Both the position numbers and the translations under genes were made by a program. Of a stretch of DNA of 64,000 bases, positions 17,903 to 28,079 are shown piece by piece (position 1 is the first letter of the stretch; each line of letters begins with the position of its first letter). The notes below the pieces were generated by a model. The model was not told where the DNA came from. It saw only the letters and a program-made list of their open reading frames with translations, and ran no database searches. Origin of the DNA: Paramisgurnus dabryanus (taxonomy: Eukaryota > Chordata > Actinopteri > Cypriniformes > Cobitidae); the NCBI RefSeq assembly GCF_030506205.2, contig NC_133343.1:47801702-47865701 (forward strand). The letters run 5' to 3'.

Positions 17903-20900
17903 ATGTCAAGATCACATATATCCCAGCACTTCGAGTCAATCTTACCGAAATATCAGCACATTACAACTGTATCTGTTCCCCGAACAAATAAATACAGGGC
18001 ACCGCTTGTTACATCTGGTACAAATCTGATTAAAATAAAATTAGAAAACAATACATTAACAGATGAATCTCGAATCTTAAAATTCGGCCTTCTTAACATT
18101 AGATCGCTTACCAATAAAGAACCTATTGTCAATGAAATAATTACAGACCAAAACTTAGATGTACTCTGTTTAACAGAAACCTGGCTTAAAGCAGACGACT
18201 ACATTAGTTTAAATGAATCCACCCCACAAGACTATTATTATAAACACAAACCTCGATTAAAGGGGAGAGGGGGTGGTGTAGCTACAATATACAACACAAT
18301 GTTTAAAGTAAACCAAAAATCTGAGCTAAAATTTAAATCATTTGAAGTAATGTTGTTAAATATGGAAATAACTGATCGTAACCACAAACAGCTTTCTTTT
18401 GCTTTAGCGACAATCTATAGACCACCGGGCCACCATGCAGATTTCCTTAATGAAATAGCAGATTTCCTATCTGAGCTTGTAGTCACTGTAGATAAAGCTC
18501 TTATTGTTGGTGATTTTAATGTCCTTGTGGACAACCCAAAAGACGCATTAGGACGTGCGTTTATAGATGTTCTAAATTCTCTCAATATTAGACAAAACGT
18601 GACAGGGCCAACGCATACTCGTAATCACACATTAGACTTAATTCTGTCACTCGGACTCAATATTAATGACGTCGAAATATCACCTCAGAGTGATGCAGTT
18701 TCTGACCATTACCTTGTGTCATACACTGTACTTCTAGATAGGATCACTCAATCTACAAAATGCTACCGACTAGCCAGAACAATAATTTCCACCACTAAAG
18801 ATAGCTTTATTAGCACTCTTCCAGACCTGTCCCAAATGAAACATGTAGCAGATAACTGTGACGATCTAGATATTGAAATAGAAAACCTAAACAATGTCTG
18901 TTCTAACACATTGGATGCCGTTGCTCCCATTCGAAAAAAGAGATTCAAAGAAAAACCGCCAGCTCCATGGTATGACCATCACACAGCAGCCCTTAAAAAG
19001 GCAGCTAGAAAAATGGAAAGAAATTATAGAAGCACAAAGTTAGAAGTATGGCGCGCAGCATGGAAACAGAGTGTTAAACACTACAGACAGGCTATTAAAA
19101 CCGCCAGATCTACATATCTTAGCAAGCTTATAAATGAGAATCATAATAACCCTCGTTTCCTCTTTAGCACAGTTGCGAAACTGACTAGAAACAAAGAACA
19201 AACAGAAACCAATAGTAAACTTCAACACAATAGTAACGACTTCATGAACTTCTTTTCTAACAAAATTTCGGCTATTAGGGAAAACATCGTAGCTACCCAG
19301 GCAGCCACCACTCTACCCATTAGTTCACTTAACACTAGACTACCATACGAACATCTTGATTCCTTTAAACCTACTACAATAGATGAGCTCTCTAAACTAG
19401 TCACATCATCCAAATCATCGTCCTGTATATTAGACCCAGTTCCCACAAAACTACTTAAAGAAGTATTCCCTGTAGTGTCAACCCCGGTTCTAAATATCTT
19501 TAACTCATCGCTAGAAATAGGATACGTTCCAACAGCTTTCAAACTAGCAGGTATTAAACCGCTGATTAAAAAACCACAGCTTGACCAAGGAGAACTTAAT
19601 AACTTTAGACCAATCTCAAATCTCCCTTTTCTTTCTAAAATATTAGAAAAGGTAGTGGCAAGCCAGTTACGCACATTCTTGACAAATAATAGTACATATG
19701 AAAAGTTCCAATCAGGATTCAGGCCCCACCATAGCACAGAGACAGCGTTGCTTAGAGTTACAAATGACCTCCTATTAACATCCGATCGTGGTGAAATCTC
19801 AATTCTTATATTACTAGACCTTAGTGCAGCATTTGACACAATAGACCACAGAATCCTACTCAATAGACTAGAAAACTATGTTGGTATCAGTGGTCAGGCG
19901 CTAGCCTGGTTTAGGTCATATCTAACCAATCGCTATCACTTTGTTTATGTAAATGAGGAAGAGTCATATCACTCCCTGGTTAAATACGGTGTACCGCAGG
20001 GATCAGTTTTAGGTCCTATCCTGTTCTCGTTATACATGTTACCCCTAGGAGACATTATCAGGAAACATAACATAAGTTTTCACTGCTATGCGGATGATAC
20101 CCAGCTTTACATCTCCTCGCATCCCAGCGAAACACACACGTTTTCTAAGCTAAAAGACTGCATTAGCGATGTTAGTGACTGGATGGCACATAACTTTCTT
20201 AAGCTCAACTCCAATAAGACAGAGATACTTATTATTGAACCAAATCGCTACAAACATAATATGTCAGATTACAAATTGCACATAGATGGCTGTACTGTGG
20301 TGCCATCTTCCACGGTTAGGAACTTAGGTGTGATGTTCGACAGCAACTTATCCTTTGATAGTCATATCGCCAACGTCTGCCGCACAGCATTCTTCCATCT
20401 TAGAAATATCTCAAAAATACGCCATATACTGTCTACATCTGACGCAGAGAAGCTTATTCATGCTTTTATGACCTCTAGAATAGACTATTGTAACTCGCTA
20501 CTCGGGGGATGCCATTCAAATCAGGTCAACAAGCTTCAGCTAGTTCAAAACGCTTCTGCAAGGGTACTTACTCGATCTAAGAAGTATGACCACATAAGCC
20601 CAATTCTGGCATCTTTACACTGGCTACCAGTTAAATATCGCATCCAATTTAAAATATCACTAATCACCTACAAAGCTTTAAATGGCTTAGCACCCTCATA
20701 TCTTAGAGAATTACTATCAGAATACAATCCATCACGCACACTACGGTCGCAAAATTCTGGCCTATTGATTATCCCTAGACTATCAAAAGTGTCTAAAAGT
20801 GGAAGATCCTTTTCCTACTTAGCCCCTAAGCTCTGGAATGATTTACCAACCGATGTCCGAGAATCAGACACAGTCGATCATTTTAAATCTAGACTTAAAA

Positions 20901-20929
20901 CTTTTCTCTTCAACAAAGCATTCGCATAA
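17903..20929 (+). CDS. L2 ORF2: apurinic-like endonuclease and reverse transcriptase
   Basis: Intact 1008-residue frame. The N-terminal endonuclease shows NIRSL, TETWL, RGGGVATIY, YRPPG, GDFNVLVDN (near residue 201) and SDHYLVSY (near 265), the metal-binding and catalytic motifs of the APE-like family. The RT domain has FRPISNLPFLSKILEK, GFRPHHSTETAL, LLDLSAAFDTIDH (motif A), GVPQGSVLGPILF (motif B) and CYADDTQLY (motif C, near 730). The C-terminal region includes YLREL and GRSFSYLAPKLWNDLP, typical of the L2/CR1 side of LINEs. It begins 66 bases after ORF1. No stop or missing catalytic residue is seen, so this ORF could still supply activity in trans. Confidence 0.93.
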   Translation: MSRSHISQHFESILPKYQHITTVSVPRTNKYRAPLVTSGTNLIKIKLENNTLTDESRILKFGLLNIRSLTNKEPIVNEIITDQNLDVLCLTETWLKADDYISLNESTPQDYYYKHKPRLKGRGGGVATIYNTMFKVNQKSELKFKSFEVMLLNMEITDRNHKQLSFALATIYRPPGHHADFLNEIADFLSELVVTVDKALIVGDFNVLVDNPKDALGRAFIDVLNSLNIRQNVTGPTHTRNHTLDLILSLGLNINDVEISPQSDAVSDHYLVSYTVLLDRITQSTKCYRLARTIISTTKDSFISTLPDLSQMKHVADNCDDLDIEIENLNNVCSNTLDAVAPIRKKRFKEKPPAPWYDHHTAALKKAARKMERNYRSTKLEVWRAAWKQSVKHYRQAIKTARSTYLSKLINENHNNPRFLFSTVAKLTRNKEQTETNSKLQHNSNDFMNFFSNKISAIRENIVATQAATTLPISSLNTRLPYEHLDSFKPTTIDELSKLVTSSKSSSCILDPVPTKLLKEVFPVVSTPVLNIFNSSLEIGYVPTAFKLAGIKPLIKKPQLDQGELNNFRPISNLPFLSKILEKVVASQLRTFLTNNSTYEKFQSGFRPHHSTETALLRVTNDLLLTSDRGEISILILLDLSAAFDTIDHRILLNRLENYVGISGQALAWFRSYLTNRYHFVYVNEEESYHSLVKYGVPQGSVLGPILFSLYMLPLGDIIRKHNISFHCYADDTQLYISSHPSETHTFSKLKDCISDVSDWMAHNFLKLNSNKTEILIIEPNRYKHNMSDYKLHIDGCTVVPSSTVRNLGVMFDSNLSFDSHIANVCRTAFFHLRNISKIRHILSTSDAEKLIHAFMTSRIDYCNSLLGGCHSNQVNKLQLVQNASARVLTRSKKYDHISPILASLHWLPVKYRIQFKISLITYKALNGLAPSYLRELLSEYNPSRTLRSQNSGLLIIPRLSKVSKSGRSFSYLAPKLWNDLPTDVRESDTVDHFKSRLKTFLFNKAFA

Positions 20930-21070
20930 TTTGTCTAGTAAAGGTTCTTAACTCGCAATAGCTATTTTCACGGAACAAAGCACTCACGGTCATAACACAG
21001 ACCAACCAAATAAATAAATAAAAACCTTTTCTGCATGAACACTTAAAATGAATTGCATTAAATAGTTTGC

Positions 21071-21400
21071 CACCGTTTGCCACTGAACCTGCATTAACGA
21101 CGACAGTGGGGCTTCCGGCCTTAGTCAAACGGTTTGGCACGTATGGTCGGGTTGCGATTTTGGTGCTTTCGTGTGTCTTGTGAATAGTATGCCATACAGA
21201 CCCGTTTGCCACTGAACCTGCATTAACGACGACAGTGGGGCTTCCGGCCTTAGTCAAACGGGTTAACACGTATGGTCGGGTTGCGATGTTTTTGGCGTTT
21301 TCTCCTGGTCCTGTAAATGGTATACAATATAGACCCGTTTGCCACTGAACCTGCATTAACGACGACAGTGGGGCTTTAGGCCTTAGTCAAACGGGTCGTC
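21071..21400 (+). repeat. ~130-bp minisatellite in L2 3' UTR (three units)
   Basis: The phrase acccgtttgccactgaacctg occurs starting near 21073, 21202 and 21335 (spacing 129 and 133 bp). Each unit begins acccgttt and ends aaacgggt, so each can fold as a hairpin. The same units appear five times in the truncated L2 copy at 38880-39466. Confidence 0.88.
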
Positions 21401-22105
21401 AGGTTTCATTTTCTCTTAAAGATCGGAAGGTGACCCTTATTTACCATATATACCCTCGCATTGGGCCCCCAATTTGCTAAATCCTCAACTGTGGATAACA
21501 TAATTATGCCGCAATATTTAGTCTGTCTGGAACTAAGCTGAGTTAAACCACATCACTGTGTGACACTTCAATACATATGAACGGCCGCTACGCTAATACG
21601 ATTTTGTTTTTCTCTCCCACCCGAGGACGAGACAAACAGACCCAGTCCCGGTAGATGTGAAAGTCGGCACACCTCTGATCTACTGGCTGTCCTTCAACGT
21701 TATGCCCAGCTGATACCTGACCAACGATCACCGGCAGAACCGCTTAATCTCCGCTAAATCTCCATTTCCGTTCTCCCAAGGGTTTTTCCCTCCTAGGACT
21801 TATTTTTCCTCGGATAAAAGCCCGGGGTTTTTTTTTCTCCTAGGGGGTTTTTCACCCCGGGGAGGCAGCCTTTTTGGGCTTTACCTAGCTTCCTCTTCTA
21901 TACGTTGCTTTAGTAATACGTGCAATTATAATATTGAGTCATAGCCGCAGCAAATTTAACTGCTCATGCTATCATGTATTCTGTTGTGCTATCTGTCGTT
22001 TTCTGTGCTTTTCACTGCTTCTATTTATGTAAAGCTGCTTTGAAACAATTGACTTTTGTGAAAAGCGCTATATAAATAAAATTGAATTGAAAAAATTGAA
22101 TTGAA

Positions 22106-22247
22106 GTAGTGACAGGAAGTCTTTCAAACCCTCTCCGCTTATTTTGTGACGCAGGACAAATGTAAGAATCATCAAAATAGTCTCAGCCTTGGTGACATCA
22201 CTTCCTGGATATATAGGCTCATCTCCATCGTCCAAGTTTAACGGATC
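22106..22247 (-). CDS. Tnp2-like transposase gene, exon cut by the L2 insertion
   Basis: The acceptor tttttcaag at 22248-22249 opens phase 0 into DPLNLDDGDEPIYPG, then KAETILMILTFVLRHKI and EGLKDFLSLL. The phrase YPGs-x-TkaEtilmiLtfvLRhkiSgeGLkdfLsL is the conserved N-terminal block found before the zinc ribbon in animal Tnp2-like proteins. Coding stops being recognisable exactly where the LINE tail begins at 22105, so the LINE interrupts this exon. Confidence 0.7.
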
Positions 22248-22413
22248 CTTGAAAAAAGACAGTAACAAACAATTAAAAAGTTTAAATGTGTATGTGCAAA
22301 TTTTTTATATTGTGTGACCCTCTTTAAGACTTTTCCTTTCACTACTTAATAATGACTAATAGTTAACACCTTGTCCCACGCATACAATATATTATGTTCA
22401 AACAGAAACACAC
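22248..22413. other. Short intron of the Tnp2-like gene
   Basis: AT-rich, bounded by GT (minus-strand gtgtgttt) and AG; no other feature. Confidence 0.5.
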
Positions 22414-22476
22414 CATAGGGGCAGTCTCAGGATGTACATCTTTGTTCCACTCAGCATTCTCGAGGTTAATGAGGTC
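22414..22476 (-). CDS. Tnp2-like gene, 63-bp exon
   Basis: Bounded by ttgtag and gtgtgt. Phase 0-0, 21 residues beginning DLINLENAEWNKDV and ending ETAPM. It joins in frame to the exon at 22247. Acidic linker with no recognised fold. Confidence 0.6.
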
Positions 22477-22561
22477 CTACAACAACATAAACATTGCATT
22501 TTTCTTGTTAGCATCTTTAGTTGCTATAGTGTTTCATTTATGTGCTGTGCCCATGTGTAAT

Positions 22562-22845
22562 TAGGGTGACCATACGTGCCATTCTTCCCGGACGCATCCC
22601 ATCCAGGATTTCGGTGCGTCTTCCGGAAGTCGTATTTGTTGACCGCATACGCCATTCAGTTAAAAACATAAGATATAGCCTACAATCGTAGTTTCATTCT
22701 TACCTTAAAATGTAACGGTTGCTTTTCTGTAATAATAATAATAATTCTCTATGACATATGCGGTCAACAAATACGACTTACGGAAGACGAACACAAAATC
22801 CTGGACGGGATGCGTCCGGGAAGAATGGTACGTATGGTCACCCTA
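22562..22845. mobile_element. hAT-like MITE with perfect 8-bp TSD TGTGTAAT
   Basis: Arms of about 90 bp beginning tagggtgaccatacgt are reverse complements; TGTGTAAT is present at 22554-22561 and 22846-22853. The 8-bp duplication indicates hAT-type transposition. Confidence 0.88.
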
Positions 22846-22853
22846 TGTGTAAT

Positions 22854-23250
22854 GCAAATTTGAGGTGTGCATCAAATTCATGGCTTAAGTCAACATAACA
22901 ATCATTTTGCGTCACAACAGGCAATTTATGTAAAAACAGTTAATGACAAAAACATTATGATTTTACAAATTGCTATAACAAACTTTAAACAATAAATTTC
23001 TTACTTAATATTATGCTGTGCCAAGTGCACAAATTAGATCACCACCTACCCACTCCCATTTTATTCCAAACCTGTATGACTTGTACTCCCAGAGACCACA
23101 AAATAACCCATTTCAAAGAGTTTCCAAGCAAGTAGTTTCAATTCACATTGGTAAATATGACATGTTCATTATTCTGTCATATAGCAATGTTGGTTGATGT
23201 CATGCCACACATGATGCAAGAGAGAAAATGTTGAGATGAATGCTTTTAAC
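22854..23250. other. AT-rich intron sequence
   Basis: Within the Tnp2-like gene; no open frame or repeat beyond low complexity was seen. Confidence 0.4.
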
Positions 23251-23720
23251 CAACATGATCTCACAAAGTTCCGTGGGATAGTCACGGAATTTTGTGCTCA
23301 TTTTTCCGTGGCATTCTCACGGATCTCTGCATTTTTCCGTGGCCCTGCTACGGACTGTCTTTTTCCGTGGCATTCTCACGGATTGGTTACTCAACTGCTT
23401 TTTCCTATTTTCAAACCATTTTCGCTTCGGTTTAGGGTTAGATTTGGTGTTTGCATTAGTATGTCACTTTAACTATTGGTTTATATAATTTTTTCTGATT
23501 TATTCTTTTATATTTTCTAAACTTTAAACAATTGTCGCCTGGCGTTGGGGTTAGAGTTGGGTTTGGGTAGGGATGTCATTTCATGTAAATCTAACCCTAA
23601 ACCGAAGCGAAAATGGTAAGAAAATAGGACAAAACAGTTGAGTAACCAATCCGTGAGAATGCCACGGAAAAATGAGCACAAAATTCCGTGACTATGCCAC
23701 GGAAATTCGTGAGATCAGGT
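23251..23720. mobile_element. Long-TIR element B (MULE-like candidate) with CCGTG-n-CACGG palindromes
   Basis: Flanked by TGCTTTTAAC (23241-23250 and 23721-23730), a 9-10 bp target duplication as in Mutator-like elements. Ends (aacatgatctcac / gtgagatcaggtt) are inverted repeats. The left arm carries four CCGTG-NNNNNN-CACGG type palindromes, the right arm two. The centre (ggtttagggttagattt... gacatccctacccaaac... ccaacgccagg on the minus strand) is shared with element A at 5725-6211, although the arms differ. No coding capacity. Confidence 0.75.
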
Positions 23721-23965
23721 TGCTTTTAACTTAGCTGTACTGTAAGTGATATTGGACCATAATAAATATTAAATATTTGCAACTTGATAGGCTAATAACT
23801 TAAAACAAATAATAATAATAATGCAAAAGAAAGCATCAGTATTCTTAAAATTTAAGAAAATTTAAGATTTCTTGTAAACCAGTGTGTAATCTTTTTGCAT
23901 CAAAAAATAATGCAGGTACGGAACAATATGAGAGTAAATAAAAGATTACAATTCATTCTACACAC

Positions 23966-24022
23966 CTCAGATTCCTCATCTGAACTGTTACTTTGCTCAG
24001 GGTCCAATAAAATGTTGCTTTC
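23966..24022 (-). CDS. Tnp2-like gene, 57-bp acidic exon
   Basis: Acceptor attacag, donor gtgtgt, phase 0-0, 19 residues starting ESNILLDPEQ and ending SSDEESE. Acidic and serine rich. Confidence 0.55.
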
Positions 24023-24232
24023 CTGTAATATTACACATGCAAAACAAACACAAAAGATAAAGTAAGACACAGCAGAAAGGTGAAGTGTGCCATGGCTATG
24101 TCATTAGAAAAACAAAACAAAACAAAATTTTGTAAGACAGATTGTATGCCTTTGTTCAAACAAGAACACTAATGCAAACGTTGTTGTGTGGCTGACCCTA
24201 GCCAGTGTAATACACATCATATTTTTGCAAAC

Positions 24233-24292
24233 CTCCTGTTCAGCTTCCGGATAGTCATCCACATCATCAATCACCTCTGTGTCTGAGTATTG
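24233..24292 (-). CDS. Tnp2-like gene, 60-bp acidic exon
   Basis: Acceptor tctatag, donor gtttgc, phase 0-0, 20 residues starting QYSDTEVIDD and ending PEAEQE. Confidence 0.55.
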
Positions 24293-24381
24293 CTATAGAC
24301 CACATTAATGTTATTGCATGGCTAAGACTTTTTATTTAACAAAACAATACTGTGAAACTAAATCAAACATTTAATACTGAC

Positions 24382-24441
24382 CTCACATAGTGTTTCTGTA
24401 CATTCCAGAATATCTTCTACATCTGACTCATTTGCTGGTTC
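24382..24441 (-). CDS. Tnp2-like gene, 60-bp acidic exon
   Basis: Acceptor tttcttag, donor gtcagt, phase 0-0, 20 residues starting EPANESDVED and ending ETLCE. Confidence 0.55.
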
Positions 24442-25062
24442 CTAAGAAATATTGTAAGAGAAAGGTATCGTTCTGTAACCTTAATCATTTATGTCAGATC
24501 AAACATTTACAAAAATGTTTAAATAGATGAACACATTAAAGTATGGCGAATTAGTAGGGGTGTGACGACACACTTAATACATGAGACGAGACACAAGATT
24601 GGGTTCACGAGAACGATACAAGACGAGATTTTTACATGTTTTTAAGAAATCCTCAATGATAAAATAAATGAATGGGAAACTGAAATCACATTATTTTGAA
24701 ATGTTTTAACTAATCTAGGACTGTCCCTAAAAATTATTTTCCTAATTGATAATGAAGTAATTTGATATTTTTTGGCAATAACCTTTAAAATTAAAGAATG
24801 CATCATAATGACGATGCAATAATAATTGGTTCAAAACAAACCCTTTAAACAAGTAAACACATTACAGTTATATAGCCTTGTATAAAAACCAGCATTATGT
24901 ATTATAACAAATGCCGGCAGGGTGTGCCAACCATAGACATTATATACGTAGACATCTCATGACGTGCTGGAGCGCATCAAGTGTCGGCGCCATATTGGAT
25001 GGGTCTCCTCCCTGTACGCTAGCACCAGAGTCAATGTGAGTTAACGGAAAGAAAGCCATACT

Positions 25063-25346
25063 ATGGCTGTATTTTGTGCAGCTTACGGTTGCAATAACCG
25101 GCGCAGTATTGATTCCAGATCACATGGGATTACATTTCACAAGTAAGATTGAACAATCATTTTGGTTATTTAACGTTATTATTTATAATATTATGTCAAT
25201 GTTCAGCAGGAACTGGTACTCTCTCTCATGATCTATCGCTGTTTTTTCTTCACATTTGAAGGTTTCCCAGTGATACAGGCATGAGGAGGCAATGGGAAGT
25301 TGCTATTCCAATATGTCGATCGCGATCGCAAAGGCAATGCCGGTAG
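25063..25346 (+). pseudogene. THAP-domain exons (transposase N-terminus remnant)
   Basis: Exon 25063-25142 encodes MAVFCAAYGCNNRRSID then GITFHK; after a short intron the second exon from 25262 gives KFPSDTGMRRQWEVAI and then degenerates to a stop at 25344-25346. The C-x3-GC-N start, the FHKFP motif and the RRQWE(V) block are THAP zinc-finger hallmarks (C2CH DNA binding). The later Cys, His and AVPTIF-type ends are absent, so the domain is incomplete. Confidence 0.65.
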
Positions 25347-25564
25347 ATCGCACATAAGTTAACTGTGTATCCTCATGGTGCTCCATGCCTCCAAGAGTAA
25401 TTGTGAAACACGTAAGTCTTTTTTGCATTGTTGTGCCTTTCTTCTCAAATGTGTTTTTATAAATCTTATGCCTGCCCGCTGCAGCTCAGTCGTGTAAACT
25501 TCCGAAATTTACCAGGATGCAATCGCATCGCATTCGCGCAGGCACTGATGCACGTACCCAGTGT

Positions 25565-25625
25565 GTGTTTGTGTCTGTGTGTTTGTGTGTGCGCGCGCGC
25601 GCGAGCGAGCGAGGGAGAGAGAGCG
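25565..25625. repeat. GT/GC/GA microsatellite
   Basis: Runs of gtgtgtgt, gcgcgcgc and gagagaga; open frames across it are compositional artefacts. Confidence 0.8.
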
Positions 25626-27246
25626 GCAGAGTTGTGCTGATTTATATGCTTCTAATACTATTGTCATTTTACTTCTAGTTTGTTTCACTAAACCGTATCT
25701 CCGCTATTTTAAACAGTACTCGACATGTACTCCAGGAAACTCCTAAAAAAATAGAGTAATGGTGACAGCCCTAAATCCAATGTAGAGATATATGCAGTAT
25801 AGTCCACGCATTTAAAGTGTTTTTTAGCATGTAGATCCTGTCGGCTTTATCATTTTAAAAGTAGATCACCACACAAAAAAGTCTGGACACCCCTGCTGCT
25901 GTATGCAATGAGAGTGAGGGCTGGGTGATGCGAGGGGGAGTTCAAAATTGTTTAATACAACCAATTTAATCACCCACTTAAAAAATAAGCATCCCGAAGC
26001 TTACAAAGAATATGGGAAATCAGCTAATTGATGACATTTTGCACATGGGTAAAGGTGCCCAATCAGTCATTTCTGGAAATAAATTACAAAAGTTTAAAAA
26101 AAGCGTTTTGGAAAATAGCTCTTTATTTGATTATCATAAAAAATTTGTTTTCTATATCGGCATCGGCAAATATCGGCATCGGCCATAACAGACAAGAGTC
26201 ATATCGGTTATCGGTATCGGCCAAAATTTTCACATCGGTGCATCACTATTCCAACCATAATCAAACACACCTGAACAAGCTAATCAATGTCTTTAGGATT
26301 TAGACATCGGGTTAGATTATTAGTGTTTAGGCTAAAATATGCAGGACTGCGGCTCTCTAGAACCGAACTTGCCTACCCCTGGTATAGATGAACAAGAGGG
26401 GAAACTCTGATTCGTTTTTAGCAACAGCCACTAGATGGCGCTTCAGTAGCGCGGCCGCTATTTGGAATGAAAATTCTTACAGCCAATTCATTGTCAATTC
26501 ATTCATATTAAAATGTATTTAATACCTAATTACATAAAATACCTAATTACCTAAAAATTACATAAAAATTGTGTACTAAAGTACTTTTAAGTAAAAGTAA
26601 AAAAATAGTAGATGTTTAATGACCTTAAATATAAACCAAAAACTTTATATTATGAAATGTAGTAGAGTAAAAATTCTGATAATATGCTTTGGAATATAAG
26701 TTTTCCAAAGACAAACACTGATAAAATACAGATATTTGAAAATGTACTTTTATGTAGAAACTAAAATACTTAAGTAGTGTCTGCCTCTGTCAATATGCCA
26801 TACTTAAAGAGCATAATACAAAGTATTTTAGCATGAAACCAGTATTTTTCAATGTGTGACAGCATCCTGTATCAGAACTAAATCTCTGCCGCTTATAAAA
26901 ACTCAAACCGTGTGAAAATCCGGAAAAAATTAGGGGAGTTATGATTATTCCTCATTAGAAATGAATGCAAGGGAGCACACTGGAGACCCATCCAAGATGG
27001 CGGCCGCGCGATACGTCAGCTCGAATAGGCAGCTCAGTCTACGAGGTGTCTACGTATATAATGTCTATGGTGCCAACGGACCCGCTTCTGTTACTTTCCA
27101 AACAAACAACGTTTAAATCTTTAATATTTGTCAAATTCTTTACAATAAAAATGATACAGCCACTGTTATTCTTGAGATAAAACATGAAGAAATTAAGGGG
27201 TGGTTTCCTGGTAAGGGATTATTTTAAACCAGGACTAGGTTTTAGT

Positions 27247-27405
27247 TTAAAGGTTTTGCGGAGGATTTTCGTTTTCCGGGTGGATCATCAAGCCTATTGG
27301 TCCTCCTAGTTGTCAATCAGGAGTGTTGCGCAATTGCATTTTTTAAAAAAGTGAAGAAGGCGGTTCTTTTCTAAAATTCGAGAAAATCCTCCGCTATATC
27401 TTTAA
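27247..27405. mobile_element. Small MITE (TTAAAGGTTTTGCGGAGGATTTTC ends), form without hairpin
   Basis: Ends gcggaggattttc and gaaaatcctccgc are inverted repeats. The same element at 35345-35718 carries an additional 220-bp hairpin at the site represented here by gcgcaattgcat. Confidence 0.7.
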
Positions 27406-27727
27406 GTAAGATATATAACTAATTTTAACAAACATGCCTTACTAAAAACATTACTTTTTCGCAAGTCATAAGTATATTGCAACAATTTATGAATAACTAC
27501 ATATTATAGTAAATTGTTAATATTCTGTAATAAGATCGTCTTTATGTGTGCAGTCTACAAATGCGACCTCCAAAGGATGCAGCCTTTTGTTTGATAAACG
27601 GCCAGCATTTCACCTCCACGAGAAAGCTTGTGACATAATTAATTTCGCGAGATCTCGTCACAGCCCTATGAATTAGCTTCTCTGAATTAATTCTTAGCAC
27701 AATAAAGGTAAAAAAAGTGCAACAAAC
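27406..27727. other. AT-rich intron sequence
   Basis: No recognised feature between the MITE and the upstream acidic exon. Confidence 0.35.
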
Positions 27728-27787
27728 CTGAGATTCCAATTCAGAACATGTACTGTCATGTAGTGCTTCTGCATCTGTTGCCTGTTC
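27728..27787 (-). CDS. Tnp2-like gene, upstream 60-bp acidic exon
   Basis: Acceptor ctttatag, donor gtttgt, phase 0-0, 20 residues starting EQATDAEALH and ending CSELESQ. Composition and size match the other small exons downstream. The first exon of the gene is not identified; the 30082-30264 frame is only a candidate. Confidence 0.5.
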
Positions 27788-28079
27788 CTATAAAGTAAGA
27801 GAGTGACACGTATTTGTCCACCGTAAATTAAGACAATGCAAGGTTATGACCATATTAAAGATTATAATATAAAAGCCCAAAAATTTATGTAAAATTAATG
27901 CCTAGACGACATATAACCTCAAGCGTTAAGACAAATATTAATCTCTTGGGCTTTTGAGAGTAGGTGGCCATTTCGCATTTTCAGATTTCTAGGCTGCATA
28001 CGTCATCAAGATATTTCAGAACAATTAAATTTGACTTTTATTCTTAGTTAATCGTAAATTGTTGTGATATGCATATGAC

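Larger units (their letters stand above)
16300..22105 (+). mobile_element. Full-length L2-like non-LTR retrotransposon (LINE)
   Basis: Two frames (SGNH-containing ORF1, endonuclease-RT ORF2), a 3' UTR with a minisatellite, and a terminal tail aagcgctatataaataaaattgaattgaa repeated to 22105. That tail sequence and the (TTGAA)n end are those of L2-type LINEs of cyprinid fish. The 5' end is approximate (16300-16390). The element sits antisense inside the Tnp2-like gene. A 5'-truncated relative is at 38164-39466. Confidence 0.88.
24931..27070. mobile_element. THAP-containing inverted-repeat transposon (~2.1 kb, decayed)
   Basis: The 24-bp end ccatagacattatatacgtagaca (24931-24954) is repeated exactly as its reverse complement at 27047-27070, and similarity continues inward (gccatattggatgggtctcc near 25000 against ggagacccatccaagatggc near 26983). 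TGCCAA flanks both ends. A THAP-type DNA-binding exon lies just inside the left end. THAP domains head P-element and Kolobok transposases, but no catalytic core is left. The interior holds a microsatellite and a fragment with tatcggcatcgg repeats (about 26150-26250) from another element. Confidence 0.68.

Noticed and set aside
20910..21356. Minus-strand frame across the L2 3' UTR minisatellite (and the plus-strand one at 38915-39512)
   Set aside because: It stays open only because a stop-free repeat unit is multiplied; it is antisense to the LINE and has no start context or homology.
25428..25746. Two frames through the GT/GC/GA microsatellite
   Set aside because: Low-complexity repeat translation, not conserved.
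24555..25773. hAT element from taggggtgtgacgacac to gtgacagcccta
   Set aside because: The ends look related, but the interval crosses the left border of the THAP element and the flanks share no 8-bp duplication.
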